Shown piece after piece: positions 49,451 to 60,839 of a DNA stretch of 64,000 nucleotides. The position numbers and the translations under genes were made by a program. Every line of letters begins with the position of its first letter. The stretch's first letter is position 1. The notes beneath the pieces are model-generated. The model did no database searches, was not told the DNA's origin, and worked only from the letters and a program-made list of their open reading frames with translations. This stretch comes from Hermatobates lingyangjiaoensis (taxonomy: Eukaryota; Arthropoda; Insecta; Hemiptera; Hermatobatidae). Where the stretch lies: NCBI GenBank assembly GCA_026182355.1, contig JAPFBL010000084.1, positions 14,279,501 to 14,343,500 of the forward strand. Reading direction: 5' to 3'.

Positions 49451-49488
49451 AGACTCACTACTATATTTCGACTGGCATAGTCATCAGG
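49451..49488 (-). ncRNA. hammerhead-like module in inverse orientation
   Basis: On the minus strand: CCTGATGACTATGCCAGTCG, then AAATATAGTAGTGAGTC. It shares the TCGAAATATAGTAGTGAGT block with the module at 49313-49376 and faces it at a distance of about 75 bases, so the two form another head-to-head pair. Confidence 0.4.
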
Positions 49489-49805
49489 TAGAAGTACTAG
49501 CAGCCGTGGCTGACAGTGAACCGTGGAATGTGACAAACACGCCTTCACACTGCTAGCTGCCTTACGCAAGAGTAACTAAGTAACGAGAGAATCCTAACTA
49601 AAAAAAGCAAACTAAAAATAACATGGCAATAAGGTATGAAATAAATATAAAATTAAAATAAAGATTAAACTACTGAAATAAAAATAAGATAAAAAAAAAT
49701 AAAAATGAAAAATAAGAAATAGGCAAAAACGAAAAAAAAAATAAATAATAGGAGATAAAAAATATTAAAAATAAATGAAAAATCAAAAATAATAATTATA
49801 AATAA

Positions 49806-49807
<2 letters not shown>

Positions 49808-49859
<52 letters not shown>
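49808..49859. repeat. TA microsatellite
   Basis: About 26 TA units. The ORF 49665-49955 crosses it and is low complexity, not a gene. Confidence 0.97.
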
Positions 49860-49862
<3 letters not shown>

Positions 49863-50780
49863 GGTATGTGTATGAAGAGGATCACAAAAAGTACTTAATA
49901 TATGGACATACATCGTGTTTACAGCTTCTGGTGATAATAATGGTAATAATAGCAAACATAAATAGCAAAATAATGGTAAAAATAAAGAAACATTGAAATA
50001 ATAATAAAACTACTAGAAAACATCAATTTTACAAGGAAATGATAAGGAGAATATATGCTCTTTTGTGGAAGACATAAAATAATGTTTACATACTTACTTC
50101 TGAAATGGTTAATTAAATAGGATATTGGGTTAATTAAATTGACCGTAAATTCAAAGTCCGTGTAGGGTATAGGTTTATGAAGTGGAAATACGATGCAATT
50201 GCTACCACATACACCTTCTTATTGTTTTCCACAATATTGATATTCACTCTAATTTTTACTAACATTTTCTAAATCATTTGAATTACCTGAAGTATGTCAA
50301 GGACAACAGCAATAGAAAGGTATTAAAGAAAGTTACAGCTAAGGGAAAATTGTCATAAGAAGTTTGAAATTAAAGTTAAAGGGAGTGCAGTTTTATGGGA
50401 AAAGTTTCTCACCGGTTGCTACTACTTATGTTGACACGGAGAGTGAATAATTTAATGCCTGTAAATACCAGTACCAGCTAAAAGTGTTGTTTATTCCAAA
50501 GTAGTAGAAAGAACCTTGCAATCAACTGAACTAGTGTTTCTATAATTAATCCCACTGAAAATAAATAAAGCTACACTAATACAGAAAGTACTTAAATAAA
50601 AAACAGTCAAATTATCGTCTTCAAATGAAGAGTGTTCGTAAAATAAATAACTCATGACCGGAAAACCTATAAAAAGTATGTTCATGCTGTAAAATATGCC
50701 TACAGTGTATAAAAATAGAATTTTTTATACACTTATTCTGAGTATAAAACAATTTAAGAGTTATTACTTTACTATAAGGT

Positions 50781-50796
50781 GGGGGGGGGGGGGGGG
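50781..50796. repeat. G16 homopolymer
   Basis: Sixteen consecutive G in an A+T-rich environment, preceded by AAGGT and followed by CAAAA. See findings. Confidence 0.95.
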
Positions 50797-50814
50797 CAAA
50801 AATTTATGTAGACG

Positions 50815-51290
50815 TTAATATCCACAATACTTCATGGATCAATTAATATTTTCCATGAAAATGAGTCCCATAGTGTACATGTGCCCTATTGTTTAGGAGC
50901 AATTATGCATGACGGAAAAGTCACTTTTTTTACCAAAATGTGTTTTTAGTATATTTTTCTGCTAAACTAGTAACGCTAGAGTCTTGAAATATTGACATTA
51001 ACTTGGAAGCTACAAAGGTAAAAAAAAACTCCTCAGATTTTTAAAACTACAGAAAACATTTTTTTTTCAATAAAATGTAAAAAATCAATATTCATGATTA
51101 AATCTGAAAGCTTGTGTGGATGATAAAGCCATGCTGTTTCACGGATCAAAATAAAATTATACTTAAAAATAGAACATTATATGGGGAACAACTGGGGTAT
51201 TATTTTCAATATTAGATGAAGCAAAAGGGCGTTAGAGTCAATTTTACGTTTCAGGAAATGGGATTTGACGCTAAACGGCTAATCCAAAGG
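50815..51290 (+). repeat. interspersed repeat X, copy 4
   Basis: Contains the TTTGACGCTAAACGGCTA block shared with copy 2, a GGATCAATTAATATTTTCCA block related to copy 3 and a TGCTAAACTAG segment. Non-coding. Confidence 0.4.
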
Positions 51291-52340
51291 AGATGACATT
51301 TTGCCAAAAAACAAAAAGAATTGAACAAATCAAAACTTGAACAAAAAGATTAGCAATTCATGATGATCGATTCGTCTAACAAAATGATCTGATCAATCTA
51401 TGTCATGCACCCTCGAACAAAATTCCGTTTGTGCCATTAGCCAGTGTATCTGTTACATGGCTTTTCTAATTTGGTATTTCTTCTAAAGAGACTCGAAAAG
51501 GATGTCCTATGTCTGTATGTCCACACAGCACACGCACGTGCAGGCACACATCATCGAAAAATTGCCGAAAAAGTACACTGGGGACTTCAAGACATGGCGA
51601 TCCGACAAATTCTCGAGACTGATTTTTTTTATTATACTGTACTTTGCTTATGGTCAAGTAAAAAAATAAAATCAAAAGGATGGATCTACAATAAATATTG
51701 CCATGATGTTCTTTTATCATTAATATTAGTATCATTAATTACCACAAAGAAAATGATTAATACAAAGTATTATAAATAAATCATACTGAAACTTTAAACA
51801 ATAAAAGATCAAACAAGAAGGGGAAGAAACAATGAAGGGATATACGGTCTTGCAGATTAGGAAGGGCCGAAGTAGCATACAAGTCTACTTTGCTTGCAAA
51901 CAAACACATTCCTCAACCAGTTGCCCTGAATTCCCTTTAAATGCCAATAACATTTTCTCTTTTAGAGATCTTTACCTCATCATATGCCCCAAAACGAAAC
52001 TGGACCAGCCCCATACAACATACTTAATAAAACATCTTAGAGAAGCAGACAAGTACATTACTCACGGTTATTTCGTAGCACAATAACACTAACTACGTAT
52101 CGAGTGAAAAGCTGACGCAACCAGCATACGCCAAGGGACGTTACTGACCAACGCATTAATGAATATCAACATTGGTATGGGCTATTCCATTAATTAACTT
52201 AAAATAATTATAACACACTTATACCGAAACATGTAATAGAACCTTTAATAAACTCTTAAAATAAATTATCATACACAATTTCCTACTTTACTCACCCATT
52301 GCTGCTATAAATAGGAAATTGAAAATAAGATTCATTTACG

Positions 52341-52378
52341 TCCTGATGATGGCTGTTGAATAGTTGGAAACACGTTGA
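52341..52378 (+). ncRNA. hammerhead-like module, degenerate
   Basis: TCCTGATGATGGCTGTTGAA followed by TAGTTGGAAACACGTTG: CTGATGA, GGCT/AGTT stem (one wobble), then GAAACACGTTG, similar in its 3' part to the modules at 1.75 and 12.3 kb. Confidence 0.35.
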
Positions 52379-52561
52379 TTATAAGGTATTGATTGTGTCA
52401 AAGAAGTAATGAAAATATTGTATAGAAAGTATAAAAATTTATTATTAAACTTACTATATAACTTTCAAATACTTTCCTATTATAAATTACTAAGAAACAG
52501 ATATTAGCAAAATTTGGTGTTCTTTTTAACAATATATGTATTAGAGCTAATTCGAGGACTG

Positions 52562-52595
<34 letters not shown>

Positions 52596-52718
52596 AAATA
52601 TATAAACTAATTATATATATTAATATGTAAACTATGTTCACAAAAATAACAGGCAGAAATGAAACAAACTGTTCTTTTTGTGAATATAGTTTATTCAGTT
52701 CGTGGAACCATTTCATTT

Positions 52719-52774
<56 letters not shown>

Positions 52775-52894
52775 TTCAACAAATAGGAAAGAAACAGAGA
52801 AAGTCACTACAGAAACTCACTTCGATATTTCGACATCCGTCTTCAACAGGAAGAAAACTACGAAGTACTGGCGTTGAGAAGCAAACCACAACCG

Positions 52895-52943
<49 letters not shown>

Positions 52944-53065
52944 TATATATATCCCTGCCTTCCTGCGGGACTCTTCGCTCTTCACACCTCCCGATGACGA
53001 CGATGGTCGAAATATCGATGTGAATTATGTCTGTGTCTTTCTGTGTGTTTCCTTCGTTTTGAATT

Positions 53066-53104
<39 letters not shown>

Positions 53105-53105
53105 T

Positions 53106-53230
53106 ATAGGTTGGCAGCAAATCTTCTTGGAGGCATATTTTGTTGAAATGTACCGCAGCTTCGGTATTAACGACTTTCAAACTAAGCTGTTCCAGTCTCC
53201 TGACAGTCTTACAAATATAAGGTGGTAATT
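53106..53230 (-). pseudogene. PLE N-terminal fragment ending in a TA tract
   Basis: The minus strand reads WELPPYICKTVRRLEQLSLK, NTEAAVHFN and LQEDLLPTYTNIYIYI, homologous to the fragment at 954-1127 and again passing into a TA tract right after the Y-T-N-I-Y codons. On the other side, 53231-53262 repeats about 30 bases of the fragment in inverse orientation (GCTGCGGTACATTTCAACA), leaving a short palindromic remnant before the next TA tract. Confidence 0.6.
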
Positions 53231-53286
53231 CCCAAATTTGGGAAGCTGCGGTACATTTCAACAATATATATATATATATATATATA

Positions 53287-53492
53287 TGATTAAACCACAA
53301 TAAGAATGGGAAACAAGACTAAGATCTTTCAACCGTAACAAGCGGTCTTCGTCAGAGTCAAAAACCCAACTGAACACTAGATGCAGAGTGTTCTGCATCT
53401 AGTGTTCAGTTGGGTTTTTGACTCTGACGAAGACCGCTTGTTACGGTTGAAAGATCTTAGTCTTGTTTCCCATTCTTATTGTGGTTTAATCA
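53287..53492. repeat. perfect palindrome, arms 101 bp, spacer 4 bp
   Basis: The arms 53287-53387 and 53392-53492 are exact reverse complements. Each holds a family 2 PLE terminal repeat with the module GACTCTGACGAAGACCGCTT...CGGTTGAAAGATCTTAGTC, the minus copy at 53317-53359 and the plus copy at 53420-53462. TA tracts bound both sides (directly on the left, 35 bases away on the right). Confidence 0.97.
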
Positions 53493-53523
53493 TTGATTGT
53501 TGTTTCACGTGTTTATGTGAAAT

Positions 53524-53558
<35 letters not shown>

Positions 53559-53580
53559 CAAAACCCAACTGTTGGGTTTT

Positions 53581-53702
53581 GACTCTGACGAAGACCGCTT
53601 GTTGCGGTTGAAAGATCTTAGTCTTTTTTCCCCATTTCGTATTGTGGTTTGATCATTGATTGTTATTTCACGTGTTTATGTGAATTCTTGTTATATATAT
53701 AT
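53581..53702 (+). repeat. third family 2 PLE terminal repeat, head-to-tail with the palindrome
   Basis: The unit GACTCTGACGAAGACCGCTT...GCGGTTGAAAGATCTTAGTC, then GTGGTTTGATCATTGATTG, TTTCACGTGTTTATGTGAA and a TA tract. It differs from the 53420 copy at only a few positions. Before it, CAAAACCCAACTGTTGGGTT is a short palindrome, as though an inverted partner had been deleted. Confidence 0.75.
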
Positions 53703-53719
53703 CAACATCCAAATTCAGA

Positions 53720-55500
53720 GTGAAAAATAAAAACTTGCACCAAGATCTTTAGGCCAGGCAACTGCTAGTGTGATTCTGTGAATGAAATGTATTATACTCG
53801 TAACAGCCTTCGCATATATGAATTAAAGATTTAGGTTCATCTTTTGGAAATAATTACTGAAAAATGTTAACTTCAATTTTAGTTTATGGGTTTTCACCAA
53901 ACTACGCAAACATTGTTTTACAACAGGAACAAAGGAAGGAAATTTATCGTGCAATCCTTGACGAGGACAAATTGCTTGTTAAAAAGATAATTCCAATTCC
54001 GAATTTCTCATTGTAGTTGAGTGGGAGTAAACATGTGAAACCTTAAGTTGTTTCACGTGTTTATTGTTGAACATTGTTTATATATACTTGTTATAAACAT
54101 GTATTCATATAGTTATAAAACAGACAAAAATATCTAACTATAAGAAAATTACAGGATGAATGAATGGATTCAGCCATATGGCTTGTAAACAAATTTATTA
54201 GATAAGATTTAAAATGATCCAATTTTCTTGATTAGCAAATTGAAAGCATAATTCAAACTGACACTAAATATACCTTATTTGTAAAAATAATTTTAGAAGT
54301 TACAGTAATTAAACATGTTAGACTAAATATACTATAATTGAATCATGCCAAAAAAATAGAAATATTTCAAGAAATGTATGTTAGTAATTATATTTAAATT
54401 TTTCTAGAATACAAGCGATTTAGATTCGTTTTATTTTATGTTAGGAGACACTAATTGCAGGGGAAGAACAATTGTTACGCATACGTGATACTTGATGATA
54501 CTAGCTCACCAATGAACCCGTGAATATATAATAAGTTAAAATGCAATTCAGATAAATCTAAAACCAGAAATTTATAAAAACTCTAATTTATTTTACGAGT
54601 AACACAAAAACTCTAATTTAATTAATGAAGGTAACACAAATAATTAATTTGTGTCACCTTATTAATTAATAACAAATACATTACTGGCAGTGCATTATTA
54701 AGAGTAATATTTAATATATTTACATATTAGTAGTTACATATTATTAATATTTATATTAAATAAAATAAACATTTAATAATGAATTGTAATTAAAATAATA
54801 TTTTGACTTTACTGTCAGTAAAGTACAGTGATAATGAAAAAAATCATTTTTCCCTGAAATCATTTATGCACTTTGATATATATGAAGTTGGTTCTTGTAT
54901 TTCGTAAGACATTACAGATTCCACCATCTAAGAGGTCTTAATGATATTTAAGAGATATTTGTATATTTCTTGATGTGAATGAGAACTCTATTGTTGGCAA
55001 AATTGATGAAATAAAATACATATTTTCATTTACATTATGTTAAAACATGGATTAATGTTCTCACTATTTTGTTTAGAAAGTTACCATTCGCATTGATGTT
55101 CGTCACAATATGAGAACTGTATGATAAAAAATGAATGAAAGACACAATATAACACCAATAAACACAACGTACCTATTGCAGTCTTTAGTCAATTTATATT
55201 TCAGATATTAAGAACAAAAAATTACACATTTATTCACACCATTAAGAAAAAATTGTAGTACTGTAAAATATATAAAATAAACATAAATAATTATTAATTA
55301 CGTTTTAAATTAATTTATCATGAACTGTATTCTCATCATCTTCGTTTCATTTTATGATTTCATTAGTGCATAATTTATTTGAATGATTGTTACTAACATG
55401 ACTTATTGTTATATATTTCATTATCTGATATCACTTATAAAACTTGCCAAGAACATCTGGAAAGGGCAGCATTAGTTCAAAGTTAGTAAACCAATAGAAA
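53720..55500. other. no recognisable gene
   Basis: Mostly A+T-rich DNA. A stop-free plus-strand piece at 53895-54015 (frame with QQEQRKEIYRAILDEDKLLV) is short and unidentified. A TTTCACGTGTTTATTG block at about 54050 is a family 2 terminal-repeat remnant. Confidence 0.4.
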
Positions 55501-55524
55501 TAAAAAAAGCACACTTACCGTCTC

Positions 55525-55609
55525 TAATTTTCAGTTTTAGTTTCTCGCTTTGCTCTTCTCAAGAAGGTTAAAACCGAAAATTAGAGACTGTAAGGGAATT
55601 TTTTTCCTT
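55525..55609. repeat. inverted repeat, PLE terminal repeat family 3
   Basis: Arms CTTACCGTCTCTAATTTTCA and its near complement TTTTCGGTTTTAAC/GTTAAAACCGAAAA side by side around a 28-base loop containing CTTCTCAAGAAG. The AATTAGAGACTGTAAG block links it to 21868-21935 and 57300-57330. Confidence 0.65.
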
Positions 55610-55829
55610 TTATTTATGTTCCTGTACTGATTTTGAAACATTTTTAACAACAGGAGCAACGCATATTTCAGAATTCAAGAATTGCTCTAAATAGTGTTTT
55701 AATTGAATTTTTATCATAATTAACTATCTAGTATCTACAGTGAAGATAAATTATTTAATTAAATTGGTGTTTAATTATTTATAATAATGGTATTACAAAC
55801 AGAAATCTAAATATATCTCACAGTTATTT

Positions 55830-56060
55830 CAGCATCGATGACCTCCTTATTGGTCGTCTCCAATTTCCTGGCAATTCTGTATCTGCTAGGCAATTACCAA
55901 GCAGGTAATGTCTCTGACAAGTGTATTATGGAAATTACCACCAGCCTAGCGCAGAGTAGCTCGAAAATTGGAGGCAACCAATAAGAAGGTCATCAACGCT
56001 GAAACAGCTGTGAGATACAATGGGATATATGCTCAAAAGAAGGTTTGCTGTCATCATATA
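55830..56060. pseudogene. head-to-head pair of PLE N-terminal fragments
   Basis: The left member, on the minus strand (55800-55893), reads RIARKLETTNKEVIDAEITV. The right member, on the plus strand (55944-56065), reads RVARKLEATNKKVINAETAV and, after a frameshift, CSKEGLLSSYIT. Both are homologous to the N-terminal fragments at 1.0, 53.1 and 60.4 kb. The arms are about 60 bases long and diverged (roughly 80% identical by eye), so this is an old palindrome of the same architecture as 1451-1979. Family-type module sequence lies at 56111-56158 (minus strand, GGTGAAGACTACTTG and GTTGAAACATG). Confidence 0.6.
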
Positions 56061-57294
56061 TAACTATATGCATATGAAATGTCTAAACCACAGAAAGCAA
56101 TTCAGAAATGTGACTTACATGTTTCAACAAAACAAGTAGTCTTCACCGGAGCCTCACTGATACAGAAACACATGATGTAGGCTATCTTTCTTATATGATT
56201 TTAGACAGAGATTGACAAAGGAGAGAGGCAAAAGAAGTATTTGAAAGGGAGTCAAGTGCATATAGTTTTCAGGTTTCTTTTCGAAATTCTTACTGTGGTT
56301 TAGACGCTGATAAAAAGTGCCTATGTGTGTTTTTATAATTGTCACAAATTACACCTTTTATGAAATCATTTTAGTTAATAAAATGAAAAAAGATTATTAT
56401 CAAGATTTCTGCTAATAGTTGATCATCAGAGATTTTATACAAAGGATAAACATAAAAAGATACTGAACTCACATATATCAGGTTTAAAAAATGTCATTAT
56501 AAATATAATTTAGTTTTGATTAATTTATTTTTGTTTCTTTTCATTGTTTCTAGAAATAAAAGAACAAGGACAAAAGAACTGACACTGACAAACTGTTCGT
56601 TGAAAGCTTGGTGATAATATTTTGTACTTTTTATTAAAAATAAAGGATTGATTTGCTAACAAGTGTAATTTATGATATTAATCACAAATTAAATCACTGA
56701 TTTAAAAAGTTCTTTTAAACACATTACATTAATTTTTACAGAATAACATAATCAATTAAACCAGACTGATGCGAATGTTGGTGTTCTCCAATGACAATTA
56801 ATATTTGTTGAATACAACACTCTGCAAAGTTTGTTTATACTTCTCTTATTAGCTCCATAGTTAGTTTGTTTGTTATAGCTAAAATTGATGTTCCATACAA
56901 TTAAAAGAACAAAACGGGATATATATACAGAAAATGTGTTTAAAAATTGATTCCGTGATCCAATTTCGTTCATACCACTATATTTAGAGTTTTGTGAGAC
57001 GTCATTATCTATAGTTTAGTATGTCTATTATGTAAACACAACATACTATGGCTGTGTTTATATGAAACATATAAATGTAACATAATTATAACCTTCTTTC
57101 TTTTTCCGCAGCCCTTTTCTAATATTCTATCTTCCCTTACCTATTGCATTTTCAATTCCTTCCCTTGATTTCCACACTCAACATTTTTCTTGCCTACCTT
57201 CCTTCTACTACTTCTTGTTCAGTCGAGCACGTTCACAGATACATTATTGTTTAGCTATCATTGCATCGTGCATTTGGTCTTTCTCCTGATTCAG

Positions 57295-57335
57295 TTGAGA
57301 CCGAACATTAGAAACTGTAAGTGTGAGCTTTTTCT
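57295..57335 (+). repeat. PLE terminal-repeat remnant, family 3
   Basis: GAGACCGAACATTAGAAACT and then GTAAGTGTGAGC match the family 3 block. The upstream pyrimidine-rich tract at 57080-57120 with a CAG could be mistaken for a splice acceptor. Confidence 0.35.
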
Positions 57336-57339
57336 TTTG

Positions 57340-59480
57340 TCTGTGTTTTTGACAACTTTGAACCACTGCTGTGCATTCTGAATCATTTTCACAACATACT
57401 CAATAAATACCTCAGACAGTCATTGTAATAATTAATTACAAAAACAATACAGATATTCAGGTATATGTGGATTTAATGGAAGTATTTATATTATATTATA
57501 TTTTTTTAAATCTCGTTTTTTGATAATAGTACTGTAACAGGCAGAACAAATTTCAAATTACTCATGTCAATCCATTGATCTAAAACAATTGAATGAACTA
57601 AAAGTTGTCCTCACTTCACTTATCAGGTTCTTGAAATTCTTAATGTCAATTAATCGACTAGTTCTAAACCCTGCACCGTCATTGAAGTGAGTTACAGAGT
57701 TGTACAGACTCCAAGCTGCTCCATCGTGATACCACCCTTTTTTTTTTGCATGTTGGAATTATCGGAGAATACGACAAAGCAACTTAAAATCGGCAACTAC
57801 TTATGCACAGCTAACTAGCCCCTCTAGTTGCAACAATCGTATCAAACTAAACGTTATTTCAGATACCATTTCAATCACTAATTAATTCTCCTCCCAGATA
57901 GTCAACCTAGCGATATTATTACTATTAATATACACCCTAATCAAAAAATCACTTTAAAAATGAGAATATTGCATTTATATGTAATTAAATTTTCTATGAA
58001 TAGAGCGTGGTAGGGTTATATTACCGGATATTTCATTGTTATTTTATTATGTAGAGTTTGTTATGTTCACTATATAACCATAGCACAATAACTATGATGA
58101 TTCTTACAATAATAAATATTTTTTTATAGAAATCCCTAGTATATTATTTCTATCAAAATAATTTATTCGTATTTCTATAGTAACGTCATTCCGACATATT
58201 CGCTCATGCGATACTCGCCACTTTTCCAAAGTAAGGTGGATTACAATTAAAATCTAGTTCAAATTTCACCTCATCTTTATTCACAATTTCTATCCACAAT
58301 TTTACCAAGGCAAACAAACATATGCATAAAGGGTGGCGATTTTTCTGCTTCTTTCGTGGTATTTTTAGGTCTCGTACTACACCAACTAGGAATTTCAATA
58401 CTATACAATTATTAGAAAGGTAAAGCAATATTATAATATTTCCTATAAAATTCTTTTCCATACTGAAATATTATGGAAAAAGTAAACAAATGATTGTTTA
58501 TATTATAAGTCTAATTATTACGATCTAATAATAGATCATAATAAACCGACAAAAATCAAAATAAAAATATCAAAAATCGGTTCTAGAGACTTTAAAACAA
58601 GAAAATATAATCAATCTTTTGAGTAATGTATCTTGCAGTGTGTATTATGTGCATATCAATATTATTACTACTGATGTGAGATTCTGATAGACTCCTGTGC
58701 ACTACAGCCAAATCGTCTTATTATACTACGCTCTGCCATTAATATAAAAAATTTAGTTAAGGTCTTAAATAAACTTAATAATTCGCTTTGGAGAAGTATC
58801 TGTCAACTTTGTTGGTTTTATGTATGATTAGTCAAAAATCATTAACCTTTTAAAGACGATTACGTCAAAATCACACAAAATGTTTTGTGTGGAAGAGGTT
58901 TCATTCCCTTCCAGACAGGGTCTCCATCCTACGACTGATCCTAAATTCAGATTATATAAGTGGTACATGAGAGGACAAACTCCACTTAGGTATCCTACAT
59001 ACATTTATAAATTTTTCCTATGTAAATTGTTATTTCCACTACAAATTTAAGCCCTGTAGGAATGAACTTTTTATATACACCTTATTCTTGCTTTAGACAT
59101 ATATATATATATATATATATGTGTCTCAAAATATTGCTGTCTATCGGCACAAATTTCAATCTTCACTGTAAATTCAACCCTTAAGTACATGAACTATCAT
59201 CAACCTAAAACCTCGAGGCAAAAATATGAAAAAATCTAAAGCAATTATTAAATTTAAGATTTTTTCTTAAATATTAGCAGAAAACTTGGAAATCTGCAAC
59301 TAACCATCTTCTTCCGTTTCATTTTTTATCATTTTTTCTTCTCATTATTGCATATTTTCTACCTATTGGGTTTCTTATTGAAGTTTCTTATATTTAAACA
59401 GAAAATGTAATTCTGATTTTGAGAATATTATTGTATGACAAAGAAAAGTAAATAATCATATAAATCAATACTCTGAAAAA
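57340..59480. other. no recognisable gene; TA microsatellite at 59099-59120
   Basis: A+T-rich sequence, presumably intronic if the exon at 59489-59581 is real. The ORF 58204-58461 (minus) has no recognisable domain. Confidence 0.4.
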
Positions 59481-59488
59481 GCACTAAC

Positions 59489-59581
59489 CATTTAGTAGAA
59501 GGGCTGAAGTGTAGTTGTCATAAACCTCGTTCTTGATAGCTGACGTAGAGTGGAATTGGTTGTCAGTTAGTCTAAAGTTTC
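59489..59581 (-). CDS. internal exon of a host gene, possibly F5/8 type C (discoidin) domain
   Basis: On the minus strand the exon is preceded by a strong pyrimidine tract and TTCTTACAG and followed by the donor G/GTTAGT. Of the three frames only one is open. It enters with two bases of a split codon and leaves with one, so both introns are phase 1, the arrangement typical of exons that encode shuffled extracellular modules. The 30 whole codons read NFRLTDNQFHST, SAIKNEVYDNY, TSALLLN. The order D-N-Q-F-x-S-T-S-A ... Y-T-x-A-x-L-N resembles the first strands of F5/8C domains (D-x-Q-I/F-x-A-S-S ... Y-x-P-x-x-A-R-L-N). The match is suggestive, not decisive: the usual Arg before Leu-Asn is Leu. 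I could not find the exon that should follow (with the W-L-Q-V-D-L-type strand) on the minus strand. Confidence 0.5.
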
Positions 59582-60349
59582 CTGTAAGAATAAGAAACAC
59601 AATCAGATAAATATTAAAATAAATTATAAAATACTCTGATTATAATTGTAAATACATTATTCAGCGATCTGACATAGACTTCGATAGTTTCTTTCTTGAC
59701 TCCTTTTCAGTGGTTATTTGTTCCAGTCATATTAGTTTACTTTTACAATCAATCAAGGTTTAACCCGTATATTCATATTTACAAACTCTCAAAATATATG
59801 TAAAACACAAACAAATGCAGCAGACACCAGCCGGGTGACTAATACGGAATGCTAAATTCACCCTTAACAAACAGGTCAGAGCTTTTAACAAACGAATTTA
59901 TAGAGCTTTTTTTTATATTTTAAACATTTTTTCTTTTCGTTTAAAAATGAGTATTATTTAGGTTTTATTAAATCACTCATTAAGTGATTTATTTCAGTTT
60001 ATGAAGCTAAGGTTTTAAATAAATAATAAAAATGTCTACGTCTGCCTTTGAAATATTGAAAACCTAGACATACTATTATAGATATTTACTTTAGTTTATA
60101 TTATGAAGGAAAACAACCTACAGCAGGGCCTTTATAATTTTAATATTAACCCTCTCGAAATCATAGTAAACACTAAGTATTAAATTGTATTTTTTATATA
60201 TTGAGGATAAATTGGCAACAGGTCTTCACCGAGTACGCTTCACTAGGATGGCTATATGGGCATCTGATCACAAGTAATGGTCTACCTAATAGTGTTTCAG
60301 TGGTCGAAAACTCCTATACTTTAAATTACTACGATGTCTCTTAGACAGA

Positions 60350-60450
60350 CTTTATAACAACTCCAGCCAGACGAAAGAAAGATTGCCCGGAAGATCGAGG
60401 CCACAGTACTAAAATTGCGGGTGCAGAAGTTGTTGCTAACACAAATGTTA
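60350..60450 (+). pseudogene. PLE N-terminal fragment
   Basis: The DNA encodes, with frame changes, RKIEATVLK and KIAGAEVVANTNV, homologous to the R-K-L-E-x-x-x-x-K-x-x-N-A-E-T-A-V-N-F-N block of the other N-terminal fragments. It is followed within about 120 bases by a module-like sequence at 60568-60603 (CCTGACGACAACCACAGTCA and AAATATAGAAGTGAG). Confidence 0.5.
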
Positions 60451-60567
60451 ATTGAAAGTGAAATTTTATTAAAAAGGTAATGCATATATAAGGTCCAGAA
60501 TAAAACATTTAGACTAGATGCCCTAATTGCACTCAGCAGCCAAACATAGATCTCCTCTATTTCTATT

Positions 60568-60728
60568 CCTGACGACAACCACAGTCAAAATATAGAAGTG
60601 AGTTGTGAATTCTTTTAGTGTAATTTGACGTATAACCTACAGGACCCTTTTTTTTTGTTTATATACATGAGGAAAACAGAAAAAACTGAAACACTCACTT
60701 CTATACCTCGACTCTGGTCGTTATCAGG
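60568..60728. repeat. inverted pair of hammerhead-like terminal repeats
   Basis: The plus-strand copy 60568-60603 reads TTCCTGACGACAACCACAGT and on to AATATAGAAGTGAG. The minus-strand copy 60696-60728 reads CCTGATAACGACCAGAGTCG, AGGTATAGAAGTGAG. They face each other as at 49.3 kb. A further diverged unit is at 61685-61720. Confidence 0.5.
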
Positions 60729-60839
60729 AGTAGAACTGACCTACCCGGCTGTCAGACAAAAATGACAACAAGAAATTCTGCTACATCAAAGAGTAATATC
60801 CGAGGAAGAGAAGGACAAAAGCAAACATAAAGGAAGCAA

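Larger units (their letters stand above)
52565..53705. repeat. mosaic of TA microsatellites and PLE terminal units
   Basis: TA tracts occur at about 52565-52592, 52724-52772, 52898-52952, 53070-53102, 53263-53288, 53526-53555 and 53690-53702. Between successive tracts lie distinct PLE-derived pieces: a minus-strand module (52814-52852), a plus-strand module (52989-53025), an N-terminal fragment (53106-53230), a palindrome (53287-53492) and a third family 2 unit (53560-53690). The ORFs of this region are mostly Tyr-Ile repeats read from the TA tracts. Confidence 0.9.

Noticed and set aside
49665..49955. 96-codon ORF rich in Phe, Ile and Tyr
   Set aside because: Generated by a TA microsatellite and A-rich sequence read in reverse; low complexity.
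52702..53109. 135-codon ORF, one of the longest in the window
   Set aside because: Runs through three TA tracts and PLE terminal repeats on the wrong frame; not a gene.
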